NCBI GenBank assembly: GCA_002049455.2
Contig: KV919069.1
Span: 1 to 64,000 of the forward strand
Direction of reading: 5' to 3'
Source of the DNA: Porphyra umbilicalis
Taxonomy: Eukaryota > Rhodophyta > Bangiophyceae > Bangiales > Bangiaceae
Length of the DNA stretch: 64,000 nucleotides
The stretch's first letter is position 1, and every line of letters begins with the position of its first letter. The position numbers were made by a program, and so were the translations under genes. The notes beneath the pieces were generated by a model that made no database searches, was not told the origin of the DNA, and worked only from the letters and a program-made list of their open reading frames with translations. Positions 25,124 to 35,017 of this stretch are shown here, piece after piece.

Positions 25124-25548
25124 CTGTAAGACGGTCTTTTCCACAGTGTCTACGCATAATTCATTTCCTGGGGTTTTCCAAAACTGCCGTACTGCAACTT
25201 AGGTCATTTTTCGATGGTCGGGAAAACACGAAAGCCAAACAAAACCCACATTACTGGACGCAGCAGGTCTTCAGCTGTCGAGCGGTGGTACTCTCGACCG
25301 AGTCGGACACCGGGGTGGGACAACACGGACGAAAACGCATCGTAAGGGTGTTTGCCTGGGAGCGCGCCAAGCGTCCAATTTTGCGGTCAAATCGCCGCCA
25401 GAGGCACTCTCAGGCGTCCCACCCTGGTCAGCCCGCCAAAAACCACCATCGACGCGCCCGATGCCAAGCGTCAAACGACGCTGCCCGCCTTGGCGCCCCC
25501 ACCGAGAGGTCTCCTCGACTCTGAGGGGCACGCCCGACGGCGGGCGAG

Positions 25549-27276
25549 ATGGGTAAACGTGCGAGCGGTCGCCCGGTGTCTGGTGGGGCACGCAAACCTC
25601 GGCCGACGCCGGAGCAGCAGCGGCAGATGGCTGCTCTGCTCACGCAGGGCCTGGCCGGCACCGCTGTCGCTCGAGAGGTTGGTGTTTCTCGTGGTGCGGT
25701 GCGCCACTTCGTCGCTACTGGGGGCAAGGCAGCCCCTGCCGGTCGGCGCCCCTTTTTTCTGCGAGAGGAGGAGGAGTTGCTTGTTCGCTTTGTTAAGGTG
25801 CAGGCGCTGCTCGGTCGAGGGTTGACCAGGACTGGTTTTCTTCGTTGGGTGGGTGAACACATTTCTTGTCTCTCCACTGAGCGTCAAGCGTCCGCCCGGT
25901 CTTACTTTGGTGGGAGCCTTACCCCTGGGATTTCGTTTTTTCGCTTGTTTTTGGGTCGGTGGCCTGCGCTGCAGATGTACCGCGTGGGCACTTTAGAGCA
26001 GAGCCGTGCCGAGAATGCGCGACCGGATGTGCTTGCCAAGTGGTTTGCTGGCCTCCGATTGATCTACCGGGACCTGAATATCGTGCAACCACGACAACTG
26101 TGGAACATGGACGAGACTCACGTCAAGACCAGGGAGCTACTACTTGAGGCGCGGTCCACAATTATCGGGCCCCGAGGCTTAAGGAAGCCGGAGGTCGTGA
26201 AGGCCACGATTGGCTCTGAGGCTGCGGCCTGCACGGCGGCGTTTGCCATCTCGCCTGCCGGCATGGTCGCGCCTCATTTTCTGGTGGTGGCCGGCAGCGC
26301 AAGCGGCCACACCTACGTGCAGGTGACGGAGGACGGCAAGGAGAGAAAGGTGGCTTTGGCGTCGCGTCTCAACGACTCGGCGGTGGTGGTGCGGCGGGAC
26401 CCGCCGGGGTTCGACCGTGGCGTCTTTGACGACTGGGCGCAGCAGTTTGCCGCCTTCGCCAAGAGCTACTACCCAGAGGAGAATAAGCTGCTGGCTTTAG
26501 ACGGAGCTAAAGTCCACCTATCGGCTTTCGGCCTCCTGGCGCTTGTGCGGGCTAAGGTGCATGTTATTGCAGAACCCTCTAAACTTTCGCACCTCATTCA
26601 AGCTTTAGACACCAAGTCGGCGTACGGCAGCTTTCAGCCAGCCATTCGACGTCAAGTTTGCAGCCGGTCGGGAGAGTGTGTCGGTCTCGGGTGCAGCTTC
26701 ACAGTGCTGGACTTGATGGACTGCATCAAGAAGGCCGCCGACCACGCTTTCTCCCCCTCCCACCTAGCCGCCGCGTTTGCTAACGTCGGAATGTGGCCAT
26801 TGGACCCGAAAAAGGTCTGTTTGGAAAAGGTCAACAAGGGAGCCGACCGCACGGCAAAGGACGTCGACTTACAGCTGCTGGCCGACCGTGCGGTCCCTGC
26901 CATGCGCAAGGAACTCATGCAGCCCACCATCATCCAGGGCACCCTGTCGACTGCTGGGCGGCCCGTCAACCTGACGGCGCCGGATGTGATTTCTGCCCTA
27001 GAGAAATAGGAGGAGGACAAGCGAGTCAAGGCCGCTGCGCAGGAGCAGGGGCGGCGGGAGAAAGCTGCACGGGTGGCGGCGAACAAGGCCACCAAGGCCA
27101 AGCGGGACGCTGCTCTCGAGGCGGCCAGGTTTGAGAAGGCGTGGCGCGTTGTTTGCGCCGACGCCGTGGAGGAGGCGCGCCACAGATTGAGCCGGGCAAA
27201 CCCGTGTCCACGCAAGCGTAAGCTCCAGATGGCTGCCGCAAGGCTGCGCGCACGCCTCGGCGTTGCATCCGATTGA
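25549..27276 (+). pseudogene. pogo-like DDE transposase, with an in-frame TAG after codon 486
   Basis: The reading frame starts MGKRASGRPVSGG and is open to a TAG at 27007-27009. It then continues in the same frame for 88 more codons to a TGA at 27274-27276. Residues 20-58 look like a helix-turn-helix, and residues 95-165 like a CENP-B type DNA-binding domain (FFRLFLGRWPAL). The DDE core shows WNMDETH (D188), LALDGAKVH (D318) and LIQALDTKSAYGSF (D354), as in pogo/Tigger DDE_1 transposases. ANVGMWPLDPKKV near residue 420 is also typical. The segment after the TAG is a basic, Ala-rich coiled-coil-like tail. A similar tail is found in the relic at 31774-32974, so the TAG probably truncates the original protein. 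The missing tail may not be essential for catalysis. Confidence 0.82.
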
Positions 27277-27464
27277 GCTGGAGAGGTGGTGTCCGTGTAC
27301 TGCTTGTGTGTGTGTGTGTTTGTTTGTGTGCGAGTGTCAAAGCGAAGAATGAAGTGTCGTTTGATTGGTTCGCGGCGTTCGGTAAGGGATGGTCAAACAT
27401 CAAATGAGTCTTCCAATTATCGTCCGACACTGCGAGGCGACTGCTTTAGACGGGATAGAGGGAA

Positions 27465-27659
27465 TGGTTGTTGAATGGTGACCCTGTCGTTTGCTCCGTA
27501 AATCAAAAACAGTATGAGAGTGCTCGTCGAGAAAAAAAAAAAAAATGGACACGACCTCAGGAGGCTCTCACGAGCACATCGATATGCTCGAAAGCAAGAA
27601 CGGACAGCAGCAGCGCCCATGGCGAGTTTTGTGGTTGTTGAATGGTATCATACGGATAC
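27465..27659. repeat. Right terminal inverted repeats of the pogo-like element
   Basis: TGGTTGTTGAATGGTGACCC at 27465 and GGTTGTTGAATGGTATCATA at 27633 are reverse complements of the left-end motifs. The DNA between them holds an A-rich run and a short stem (GTGCTCGT with ACGAGCAC), and looks like an insertion or expansion of this end. Confidence 0.7.
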
Positions 27660-28140
27660 CTCCAGCAACCACCAATCAAAGAATAGATCGACCAAGTGTC
27701 GCTTCCGAGGTAAGAATGGACGGTCAGGAACCCGGAAAGCATCCCACCTGGATCAAGGCAGATTGACCAATCAGCGCCCCTATTGGGACAGCTGGAGGGG
27801 CTCTTTCCGTGTCCGTCTCACAGAGGAGCTTCGCTAACAAATGCGCAATGACTGTACATGAGACCAGCCCACGCGACCCACGGCCAGCATACCATGTATT
27901 GTAAACAATTCCAGGGTATTTCCGCGAACGCGTTTTCTGTTCCGAGTCCCAGTTCACGCCTCCGAGATCGCACCACCACGGGGGCTTTGCCGCCGCCGCT
28001 GCCCGAACTGCGCGTAGGTCTCTACTGCCTCCCTCCCCCCTCCCGCGCGGCCGCTGACCCTACCTCGGCCACGACCCAGGCACGCAGGGTTCCCCCTCAC
28101 ACCCTCTCCACCCCCCTTCCCCCCTCTCTTCCCCAGCCCC
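27660..28140. other. Upstream region of the ABM gene
   Basis: No coding was found. The last 120 bases before the ATG at 28141 are strongly C/T-rich and probably form the promoter and 5' UTR. TTCCCCAG just before the ATG could be the acceptor of a 5' UTR intron. Confidence 0.45.
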
Positions 28141-29597
28141 ATGGCGTTCCTTCCAGTCGCCCCACTCGGCGCGCCGCCCAAGGCGGCTGCCCTGCTGGCG
28201 GCCCGGTCGCCGCCCGGCCGGTCGGGCGGGGCGGCACCCACCGGCGTTGCCCGCCGGTCGCTGCGGCCACGCATGACGGTGGACAAGGGCACGAGCGAGA
28301 AACAGTCCATCCTCTCCTCCATTGACGGCCTCCTCGGCGGGCTCCTCAACCTAGGGGGGGGCAACAAGGTCGACACGGCCGCCGCGCCGGCGGCCGACGC
28401 GGTCGATAATGCAGACGTGCCTGTGCGTTGGGTCGCGCGTGTCTGGGCGTGCCCGCGGGCCGCATTGATGCCAGTGGGTAGCGAGGGGGGGTGGGGGGCG
28501 GGCAACGGTGGGCGTATCGCTAACCGTCGCTGGGGTGGGCGACAGCGCCCGTCGTCGTGGCGGGGGCAGTTGGGAGTGGTTTCTGGGCCCGCCGCGCTGC
28601 ACTGGGAGAGAGGACGCTTGCATGCAGCGGCTTTGGGTGCGCCGCGCCGTATTTTGGTCGAAGTGCGAGCTGCCACTGACGGTTCCCGGTGCTTGCATTG
28701 TGACGCTGGTATCCTTTTCTTTTTTTTTTCCGCGACAGGAGCGTCTCTCTGGCGAGGTCTCCACCATTGATATGCGCGCTGGCGTACAATCCGGCGGCGG
28801 TCAGTACATCATGACCATGAAGGTGGTGGCCAAGCCAGAGTACGCGCGTCAGATGGTACGTGCTTGCACTCTGGTGGCACAATGTTGTTGCTTGCTCCCT
28901 TCCTGTGTGGCCCGCCCTCACCCATGCATATTGCCTACCGCCTGTTATGGTCTCGTTTCTGCTCCCCAGGTCCTGGCAGCGCGCTAACGATCTTTGCCGA
29001 TGACCCTGCCGCCCGCCGCGCCGGTCTTTTCGTTTCCCCCGCTTTCCGCCATCCCCAGGCTGCCCTGCTGCGTCGGTACTTGGCAGACACGAACGAGGCG
29101 GAGGTGCCACAAAATGTGCTCAATTTTGTCGTCAACCAGGACCCGTCGGACCCGGCCTACTTCCAAGTCATCCAGCGCTTTCCGGGCCCGACGGGGATGG
29201 TTGCCCACCAGTCGGGCGCGTCGTACAGCGCCTTTGTTCGCAGCGCGCAGCCGCTGCTGGCAGAGAGCTTAGGAGTGTACCTGTGCAAGGAGAGTGGCGG
29301 CAAAATCGGGCAAGCGCTCTACCCCTGGGGGCCTAAGGGCGAGGGCGGCCGCGATGACATGGTGGTGCGTTTTGCGCGTCGGCGGCTGGTGGGGTTTGCA
29401 GAAACCTCGCGCGTGCGTATCGGTCAGGCGTATGCGCCGCGTCTGCCCAGAACCCTCTTGCGTTACGCACTGTTGAGCGTGCACTGGGGATTGGTGCTGA
29501 CCATTGCTTTGCTGTGTCTCGTGCTCTCGGGTTGCGGTGGCGTCTCCTTGTTGCACATCTGCGCTTCCTCACCCGCCTCGCCCCACAGTACCGTTAA
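28141..29597 (+). CDS. ABM-domain (antibiotic biosynthesis monooxygenase-like) protein, probably plastid-targeted
   Basis: I read four exons: 28141-28422, 28739-28855, 29059-29364 and 29589-29597, all in phase 0, giving 237 residues. The donors are GTGCGT, GTACGT and GTGCGT and the acceptors CAG; intron 1 ends in a long T tract. Residues 1-50 are rich in Ala, Arg, Ser and Pro with few acids (MAFLPVAPLGAPPKAAALL...), like a plastid transit peptide. Residues about 110-215 fit the dimeric alpha-beta barrel ABM fold: IMTMKVVAKPEYARQM, LLRRYLADTNEA, VLNFVVNQDPSDPAYFQVIQ and GASYSAFVRSAQPLL. The family includes small monooxygenases and heme-degrading enzymes, but the substrate cannot be told from sequence. 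The junction across intron 2 is supported because the domain runs on without a gap; the alternative acceptor at 28970 gives an early stop. The gene is convergent with eS6. I am confident of the domain and moderately sure of the last two-codon exon. Confidence 0.8.
28423..28738 (+). other. Intron 1 of the ABM gene
   Basis: It has a GTGCGT donor, a T-rich tract and a CGACAG acceptor, and splits the protein between the linker and the ABM domain in phase 0. Confidence 0.75.
28856..29058 (+). other. Intron 2 of the ABM gene
   Basis: It has a GTACGT donor and a TCCCCAG acceptor. GCTAAC, about 70 bases before the acceptor, is a possible branch site. Confidence 0.7.
29365..29588 (+). other. Intron 3 of the ABM gene
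   Basis: It has a GTGCGT donor after DDMV and a CCCCACAG acceptor, followed by TAC CGT TAA. If it were retained, the protein would gain an unrelated tail. Confidence 0.6.
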
Positions 29598-30128
29598 ATT
29601 GAGCTGGGCCTGCATTGCCTCCATTCGAACTTGCTTGCCTCTTGTGTTTCTTGATGTGCGCTGAGATGGCTACCGTACCGAGGTGTACCAAAGCAGCTGG
29701 GTGGGATTTCACACACGATGCCTGGGGCTCACTGAGCAACACGCATCGTTCTTGTAACCCATCGTACCACACAGGGTGCCAACCCCCCGTCCGGAGGACA
29801 ACTAGCTCCCTGGGCGCTGGAACTTCCAGGACACGTCAGGATACCTCGTTCCGTCCGCGTTGTCGACCCGGTATGAGACGCCCACAGCTTCCACGCCTGG
29901 TGCCTTTACCTCTGCAAACACCTCTCTCCTGTCCAACGGGCACACCTGCCCATCCGAGTTGTTCCACGTCCCTGCCGACTGGCACACCGACCGCGTGCCG
30001 ACGAGAACCTGCGGGATACACCACACACGGACGTCTGGTGCAGAAGCACTCAACAAGAAATGATTACCCTTTCCTAGATAGTTGGTCGCCACGCTCATGC
30101 CTCCTACAAAGGCGGCCAACGACGCCAT
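29598..30128. other. Convergent intergenic region between the ABM and eS6 genes
   Basis: This should hold both 3' UTRs. I see no open frame with a recognisable domain and no obvious RNA gene. Confidence 0.5.
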
Positions 30129-31294
30129 TTACTTGGAGTCCGACTTGGCCCCGGTCTTGCGCTTGGAGGCGGTCTCGCGGTGCGAGGCGCGGGCCTCCTT
30201 CTTGAGCAGCGCCAGCCGCTTCTCATACTCGGCGGCCGCCTCTTTGGACGCCTCCACGCCCTTGCGGGTGACCGCCGCCCGCCGGCGCTTTCGCTGCAGC
30301 GTCTGCGGAGTGACCAGACGCTGGATCTTTGGGGCCTTGGAGATGGGCTTGCCGCCTTCCTTCTTGGACGGCACCTCCCGGCGGATCACGTACTTGCGCA
30401 CGTCGTCCTCCTTGGACAAGTTGAACAGCTTGCGGATCTTGGACGCACGCTTGGGACCCAGCCGCCGGGGGATGACCACGTCCGTGAGGCCGGGCACTTC
30501 CGCGTCGCCCTTCTTGACGATAATGACGTTGAGCACCGCAATGCTGGACGACACGATGCAGCCGCGGACTGTCTTGCGACGGCGCTCGCCCTTGCGCATG
30601 CCATAGCCGCGGCACCCCGACACGCCTTTGTGCAGAAGAAGCCGCACGCGGTTGGGGGTCAGCACGCCCTGCTTCATGGCAAAGCCCTGCTTGTCCTGCC
30701 CACCCATGATCTTGAGGACGTAGCCGGCGAACTCATCACCGAGCGCGTCGCCCTCCACCTCCTGCGCCAGGCGCTTGTCGTAAAAGCCGCGGAGCTTCTT
30801 CTCATCCTCAATGTCGAGCATTTTTTGGGCGCCCGTGGCGGGGTTCGCCACATTGAGCTGCGAGGGGAAACGCACAACGGGAGCAGCACCACGGATGTAC
30901 GATGCAGAGAAATCGGAGCACGGCACAGAAGCAGTAACAGGAAGGGAAACACCAGCAGCAGCAACAATCCGTAGCCCCACCGCCACGACGTGCCCAAGGT
31001 AGCAAGCAGCTCGCAACCAACCATAGAAAAAACGATAAAGGAACGTCAGGACACGCTCCAAAACGCGACATACCGAACGAGACACGAAGCATCCGCGAGG
31101 AGAGCAACAAACGTATCACACAGTGCCTGCGCACGCTCACCCCAGAGCCGATCACACTACCTCGGCCAGCACAACGCCCCTCCGCAAATGGCTTACCGGC
31201 CGCAGGCCCGCAGACTATACCCACAACGATCAAAGAATTGCCAAACATGACTCCCCAAGCAAGAAAAACATCCGTTGCCTCTCCATACCTTCAT
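30129..31294 (-). CDS. RPS6: 40S ribosomal protein S6 (eS6)
   Basis: This is a small-subunit ribosomal protein acting in cytosolic translation. The coding sequence has two exons on the minus strand. Exon 1 holds only ATG AAG (31294-31289). After a 431-bp intron (31288-30858; donor GTATGG, acceptor CTCGCAG), exon 2 runs from 30857 to the TAA at 30131-30129, giving 244 residues against about 249 in animals and plants. Family blocks are [23 protein letters not shown], in the place of the usual MKLN start, then [39 protein letters not shown] and [12 protein letters not shown]. The C-terminus is basic ([20 protein letters not shown]). Its serines and threonines could be S6-kinase type sites, but the animal RRRRSSLRAS tail is not conserved. 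The MK microexon is fixed by the invariant MKLN start of the family. It converges on the ABM gene. Confidence 0.95.
30858..31288 (-). other. Intron of the eS6 gene, directly after codon 2
   Basis: It has a GTATGG donor and CTCGCAG acceptor, 431 bp, in phase 0. Early first introns are common in ribosomal protein genes and often carry regulatory signals. Confidence 0.88.
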
Positions 31295-31773
31295 GGTTGC
31301 GTGCTGCTCGGACGCGGCCGCCGCCTCCCACGCCGGAAAACAGGTGCGCGAGCGAGGCGGGCACGAAGGAGAGGAATGCCGCCGCCGCCGTGACCGCGCG
31401 TATGGGATCGAGCAACCGCATTGACGCATTGCCACGTTCAGCGGCTCCGGTCGTCGTCCTTCCAATTGCGTGGGGGCTGGTAGCATGTCAATTGGGGAGA
31501 TGACATGTGTCCTTTGATTTTAATATTCCTAAAGGGGGCTACTGGACCATGATAACTATACGCAAATATGGAAGATGTGACACATGTAAGTACTGCGCTC
31601 CATTAAGAGCCCAACAGGGAGTCGCCAACAACTGGATCCTGCGATTCCACGCGGCACACCAGACACGCTGACAGACCGCATCGTCCAAGCCGTCTGCCAT
31701 CCCATCCACTGCTTCACTGGCTCCAGCATCAGCCTGCTGCGGAGAAGGAAGTGCCAGCCGGCGACCCGGCTCT
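31295..31773. other. Upstream region of the eS6 gene
   Basis: It probably contains the eS6 promoter and 5' UTR on the minus strand. It becomes AT-richer from about 31500 on. No other gene was seen. Confidence 0.45.
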
Positions 31774-32974
31774 TTACTTGATTTTATTCCAGATGTACTC
31801 GTGCGGTACTGCCGACGGCCAGAGCCGTAGCCCCGGAGATCCAGCCTTTGCCAGCGGTCCACCGGAGATGGTCGCCGACGCCAGTCTGGCGGCCAGGGCG
31901 GTTGCAGCCGCCACCTCGGCCTCCTTAGTCGCCTGTACTGTGTCCTGAGCCGCCTGCTGACGGGTGACCTCGACGTCGAGGGCCTCACAGACAGCCAGAA
32001 CCGCGGGGGCGATCGCCTCCAGGACAAGTCTACGCGTCCTTACCGATCTAAAACCAATCTGTGGGTGGCGCACATCTTGGCGCGCCTCAGGGCCGCGTCG
32101 GGGTAGCGAGCCGCTTCAAGTTCACCTTCCAAGCCGCTACCCCTTCCGGCGCAGCAGCCGGCCGATGTTGACTTTGGCAGGGCAAATGGGCCACGTGCCG
32201 GTCTCTTTGAAGCTGTCCATGAAATTGATAGATGACAGCCCGTGGCAGGCGCCCACCTTAATAACCTGCATCAAGTTGGCACCCTTGAATTTGGAGGTTC
32301 TGGGGACGGTGGGCAGCGTCTCGCGGAGCTCGGTGCAGGCGTTCACTTTTTTCTTGAGAAGGGGTCTTTTCCGAGGGCCCTTAGGATGTGGCAGAGGGGC
32401 GAAAGAAACATGAGGACCACCACTTTGGATTCTTCTGGCCAACTGCAGACGCGTGGACCTTGCAGCCGCCCACCAGCAGCACCTTCCACTCCGCTGGGAC
32501 CTTTCTCTGCAGGTGCCGCGCCGCAAAGACAGCGTACATATGCCACAGGAGGTTGTTACACCCAGGCTTCTCGCGGCGCTGCACCTCGTCATCGTCGTCG
32601 AGGCACACATCGAGTGGCACTCGGCGCGTCTTGCCGTTACCCCACCCTCCACCTCGAAGGGGACGCGCCCGCCGCTCCTGGCGACGATCACAAACAGCGG
32701 CAGGCGGTTGCCGTTGGCGCACACGGTCGCGACAAAGCCCGCCTCTGCGCAACTTTGCACACGGGATCATCATCATTGAATCGTCGGTATTTCTCACCTG
32801 GACAGCACGGGAAATGTTAAAGTCATCACAGAGAAGACGGTACGCAGCAAAGAATCGGCCACAGCTTCGACTGCTGATGCATCCGCTCGTACGCTCACAA
32901 TACCCTCGGGCCTCACCCGGGCGGAGCTGAGGGTGTCGACAAAAAAGCAAGTCATAGTATGACCGCCCAGGCAT
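31774..32974 (-). pseudogene. Relic of a second pogo-like DDE transposase
   Basis: Several minus-strand pieces in different frames resemble the C-terminal two thirds of the transposase at 25549-27276. RNTDDSMMMIP stands where that protein has WNMDETH. VATVCANGNRLPLFVIVARSGG corresponds to its CTAAFAISPAGMVAPHFLVV. LLVGGCKVHASA stands for LALDGAKVHLSA. MDSFKETGTWPICPAKV matches AAFANVGMWPLDPKKV, and the Ala/Glu-rich end (TKEAEVAAATALAARLAS) matches its coiled tail. There are at least two frame changes, and the second catalytic Asp is replaced (VGGCK). It is an inactive DNA transposon copy. I could not place its ends. Confidence 0.65.
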
Positions 32975-33079
32975 GCTACCCCTACCAAATCGAAGCTCGG
33001 CCTCCTACACCCACCCCTCGTCCGCGACGGGCGCTGCTTCCCTCTCACTCCTGCTGCCTCTCGGAAGTACTGTTGTCTA

Positions 33080-33318
33080 TTCCCCTGATTCTGAGGATCA
33101 ATTGATCCGACGTACGCGATGAAAAGGAAGATTCTACCTCACCGTGCACGATTTGGTGCCATCAGGTGCCCTCGAACAATGGAATGGGAAAAGCGGGGAC
33201 GCTGCGTTTGCTTATGTCGAAAAATAGAAAAGAACCGACGTCAGGAAGGTTATTTTCTGAGGTGTCCGATAGGTGGATCAGTTGGTCCTTGGAGGATCAA
33301 ATGATCCCCTCAGGGGAA
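33080..33318. mobile_element. MITE with TA duplication, about 239 bp
   Basis: CTATTCCCCTGA at 33077-33088 is the reverse complement of TCAGGGGAATAG at 33310-33321. The pairing continues inward with GGATCAATTGATCC against GGATCAAATGATCC. A TA at 33078-33079 and 33319-33320 would be the target duplication, which fits a Tc1/mariner-type (Stowaway-like) MITE. It has no coding capacity. Confidence 0.65.
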
Positions 33319-33321
33319 TAG

Positions 33322-34407
33322 GCACTAGCCTGTATGGCCGAAATGTTGACCAGCCCGAGAAATGTCGACCACTTCACAGTATTCACCATACCGCAGCGTC
33401 GACTGCAGAGAACAGCGATTGACTTGGCAGTGTGGCAGCATGGCCACACGTCGGCCATCGGATCGTGACAATTGATGAGACCATTTAATTGGACAGTCCA
33501 CAGGCGGTCACGCCCTTCTCTGGGGCTCGGGCCCGATTCTCGCCTAAGGCAGGCGGAGATCCATGCTTACCGGGATTAGCTGCAGATTCACAACGCTGTG
33601 TCGCGTTTGCGGCTTGTATTCGCCACCCACACCAGTTGTGTGTGTGCGTCTTGACGCTTACTTCCGGGGTCTTTGACGAGACTACCGGGCCCATGGTCGG
33701 GTAGACCGCACCGAGTGGGGTCTGTCTGACTGCGGTGCCACACGCAGTGCGAGCGATGGCCGTGGCGGATCTCCCAGGTCTTTCCTTCCAACTTTTCTTC
33801 CATCCGTAGTGCGCTCCTACGAGGGAGCGGGCCGGTGGATACCGGCCCGTATCACCCCCATTCCATCCGTCTCCTCGTCGGCACCCACCCAATTCTGAAC
33901 GCCCCCCGATCATGGCGTCATCCCGTTCCATGGGATCAATCACGGCCGAGGCCACCCCTGGTTGCTCCAAGTGGGGCACACGATAGACGACTGAGATGCG
34001 AGAGAAGCTTGCGGCCGCTCGGCAGGAGCTTAGGAAAAACAGCTTGGCCAAGATGATGACTGCCACCGGTGCCTCTCGCTCCAACGTGCGGACTCAGCCC
34101 CGTTCTCTGCCTGCCCCCGTCAAGCTGGGGAGGCGCACCCTTTTTCAGAGAAGGAAGAAGTGGTCATTGCCCATCACACGGCTGCATGGACGAAGGGTGG
34201 CGATGCCCGTACCTGAGAGTTTTCCTCTGTTCCTTTGCGTCCGTGTATGGCCGCTACTCGAGCGGTCCCCGCTATGCGACTTGAGGTCAAGCAAGCGATT
34301 AGTCAATCGAGCACAGGGACAAACGAGACGATTTAGATCATATGAGACGGGGTGCATGCGTCTGGTGTCCTAGAGCAGCGCGTGCTGACACGCGATATTT
34401 TCAGAAC
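33322..34407. other. Non-coding interval before G3
   Basis: No gene or RNA recognised. A 199-codon frame on the minus strand (33485-34084) has no domain I recognise and unremarkable composition, so I do not call it. Confidence 0.45.
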
Positions 34408-34801
34408 TGTAGCATATCTCTGCTCCCAATTGGCAATTGGCCACGAGTAGCCCCCTTGACTGACCGAATCCACGGATCTGTGTGACTCGGCTTGCGGCAT
34501 GCCCTTTGGGGGGTTACTTCCGCATTGTTCATTTTTTTATTGTTTGTTTGCTTGTCTGTCTTATCTGTCTGCTGGCACTCATTACGATCGCTTGTGATCG
34601 GACGGTCGATCCACCGGTGCCCTCGTTTGTATTAAATCACCGTGGGTCCGGGGTCGCCGTCGTGGGCGCCACCCGGCTCCCCATCGGATGCCCCTCAACA
34701 AAAGGTCTTCTTCCTCGCCGTGACGGCGATAGAACTCGCTTTATTGCTTGGCTACGGCCAGTCTCAGTACACTGGTAATTGAACTAACGTTATTAATACC
34801 A
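34408..34801 (+). repeat. 5' LTR of G3 (394 bp)
   Basis: It is the direct repeat of 43866-44259. It contains a T-rich stretch (CATTGTTCATTTTTTTATTG) unlike the rest of the element. Confidence 0.92.
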
Positions 34802-34805
34802 CATT

Positions 34806-34823
34806 TGGTGGAGCAGCAGGGGA
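34806..34823 (+). other. Primer-binding site of G3
   Basis: TGGTGGAGCAGCAGGGGA lies four bases inside the 5' LTR and is identical over 18 bases to the site of G2 at 13036-13053. Confidence 0.7.
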
Positions 34824-35017
34824 TACCCTCGCCTTCATCGTGCCTCGCGGCACGGTGTCCCCGAGAACTTTCTCGCTGCCTCGTGGCATTGTGACCGTGT
34901 CGATACGGTCGCTTGGCGCGCGGGGCGTAAGCCATCGACTTGTGGGCGTGGTGCCGGGGGCATCACGGTTGAGATCTCCGACGTTGGCGCGCAGGGCGTA
35001 AGCCAAGTCGGAACACT

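Larger units (their letters stand above)
25075..27659 (+). mobile_element. pogo-like (Tc1/mariner superfamily) DNA transposon
   Basis: A transposase gene is bracketed by inverted repeats. The outer pair is 25075-25101 (GTATCCGTATGATA then CATTCAACAACC) against 27633-27659. The inner pair is 25103-25123 (AGGGTCACCATTCAACAACCA) against 27465-27485. Each end therefore holds two copies of CATTCAACAACC, close together on the left and about 150 bp apart on the right, where an A-rich run (about 27532-27544) lies between. A TA at 25076-25077 and 27657-27658 would fit the TA duplication of this superfamily, but the exact ends are uncertain. Confidence 0.75.

Noticed and set aside
33485-34084. 199-codon minus-strand frame
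   Set aside because: No family motif, no splice or neighbour support, and composition like the surrounding non-coding DNA.
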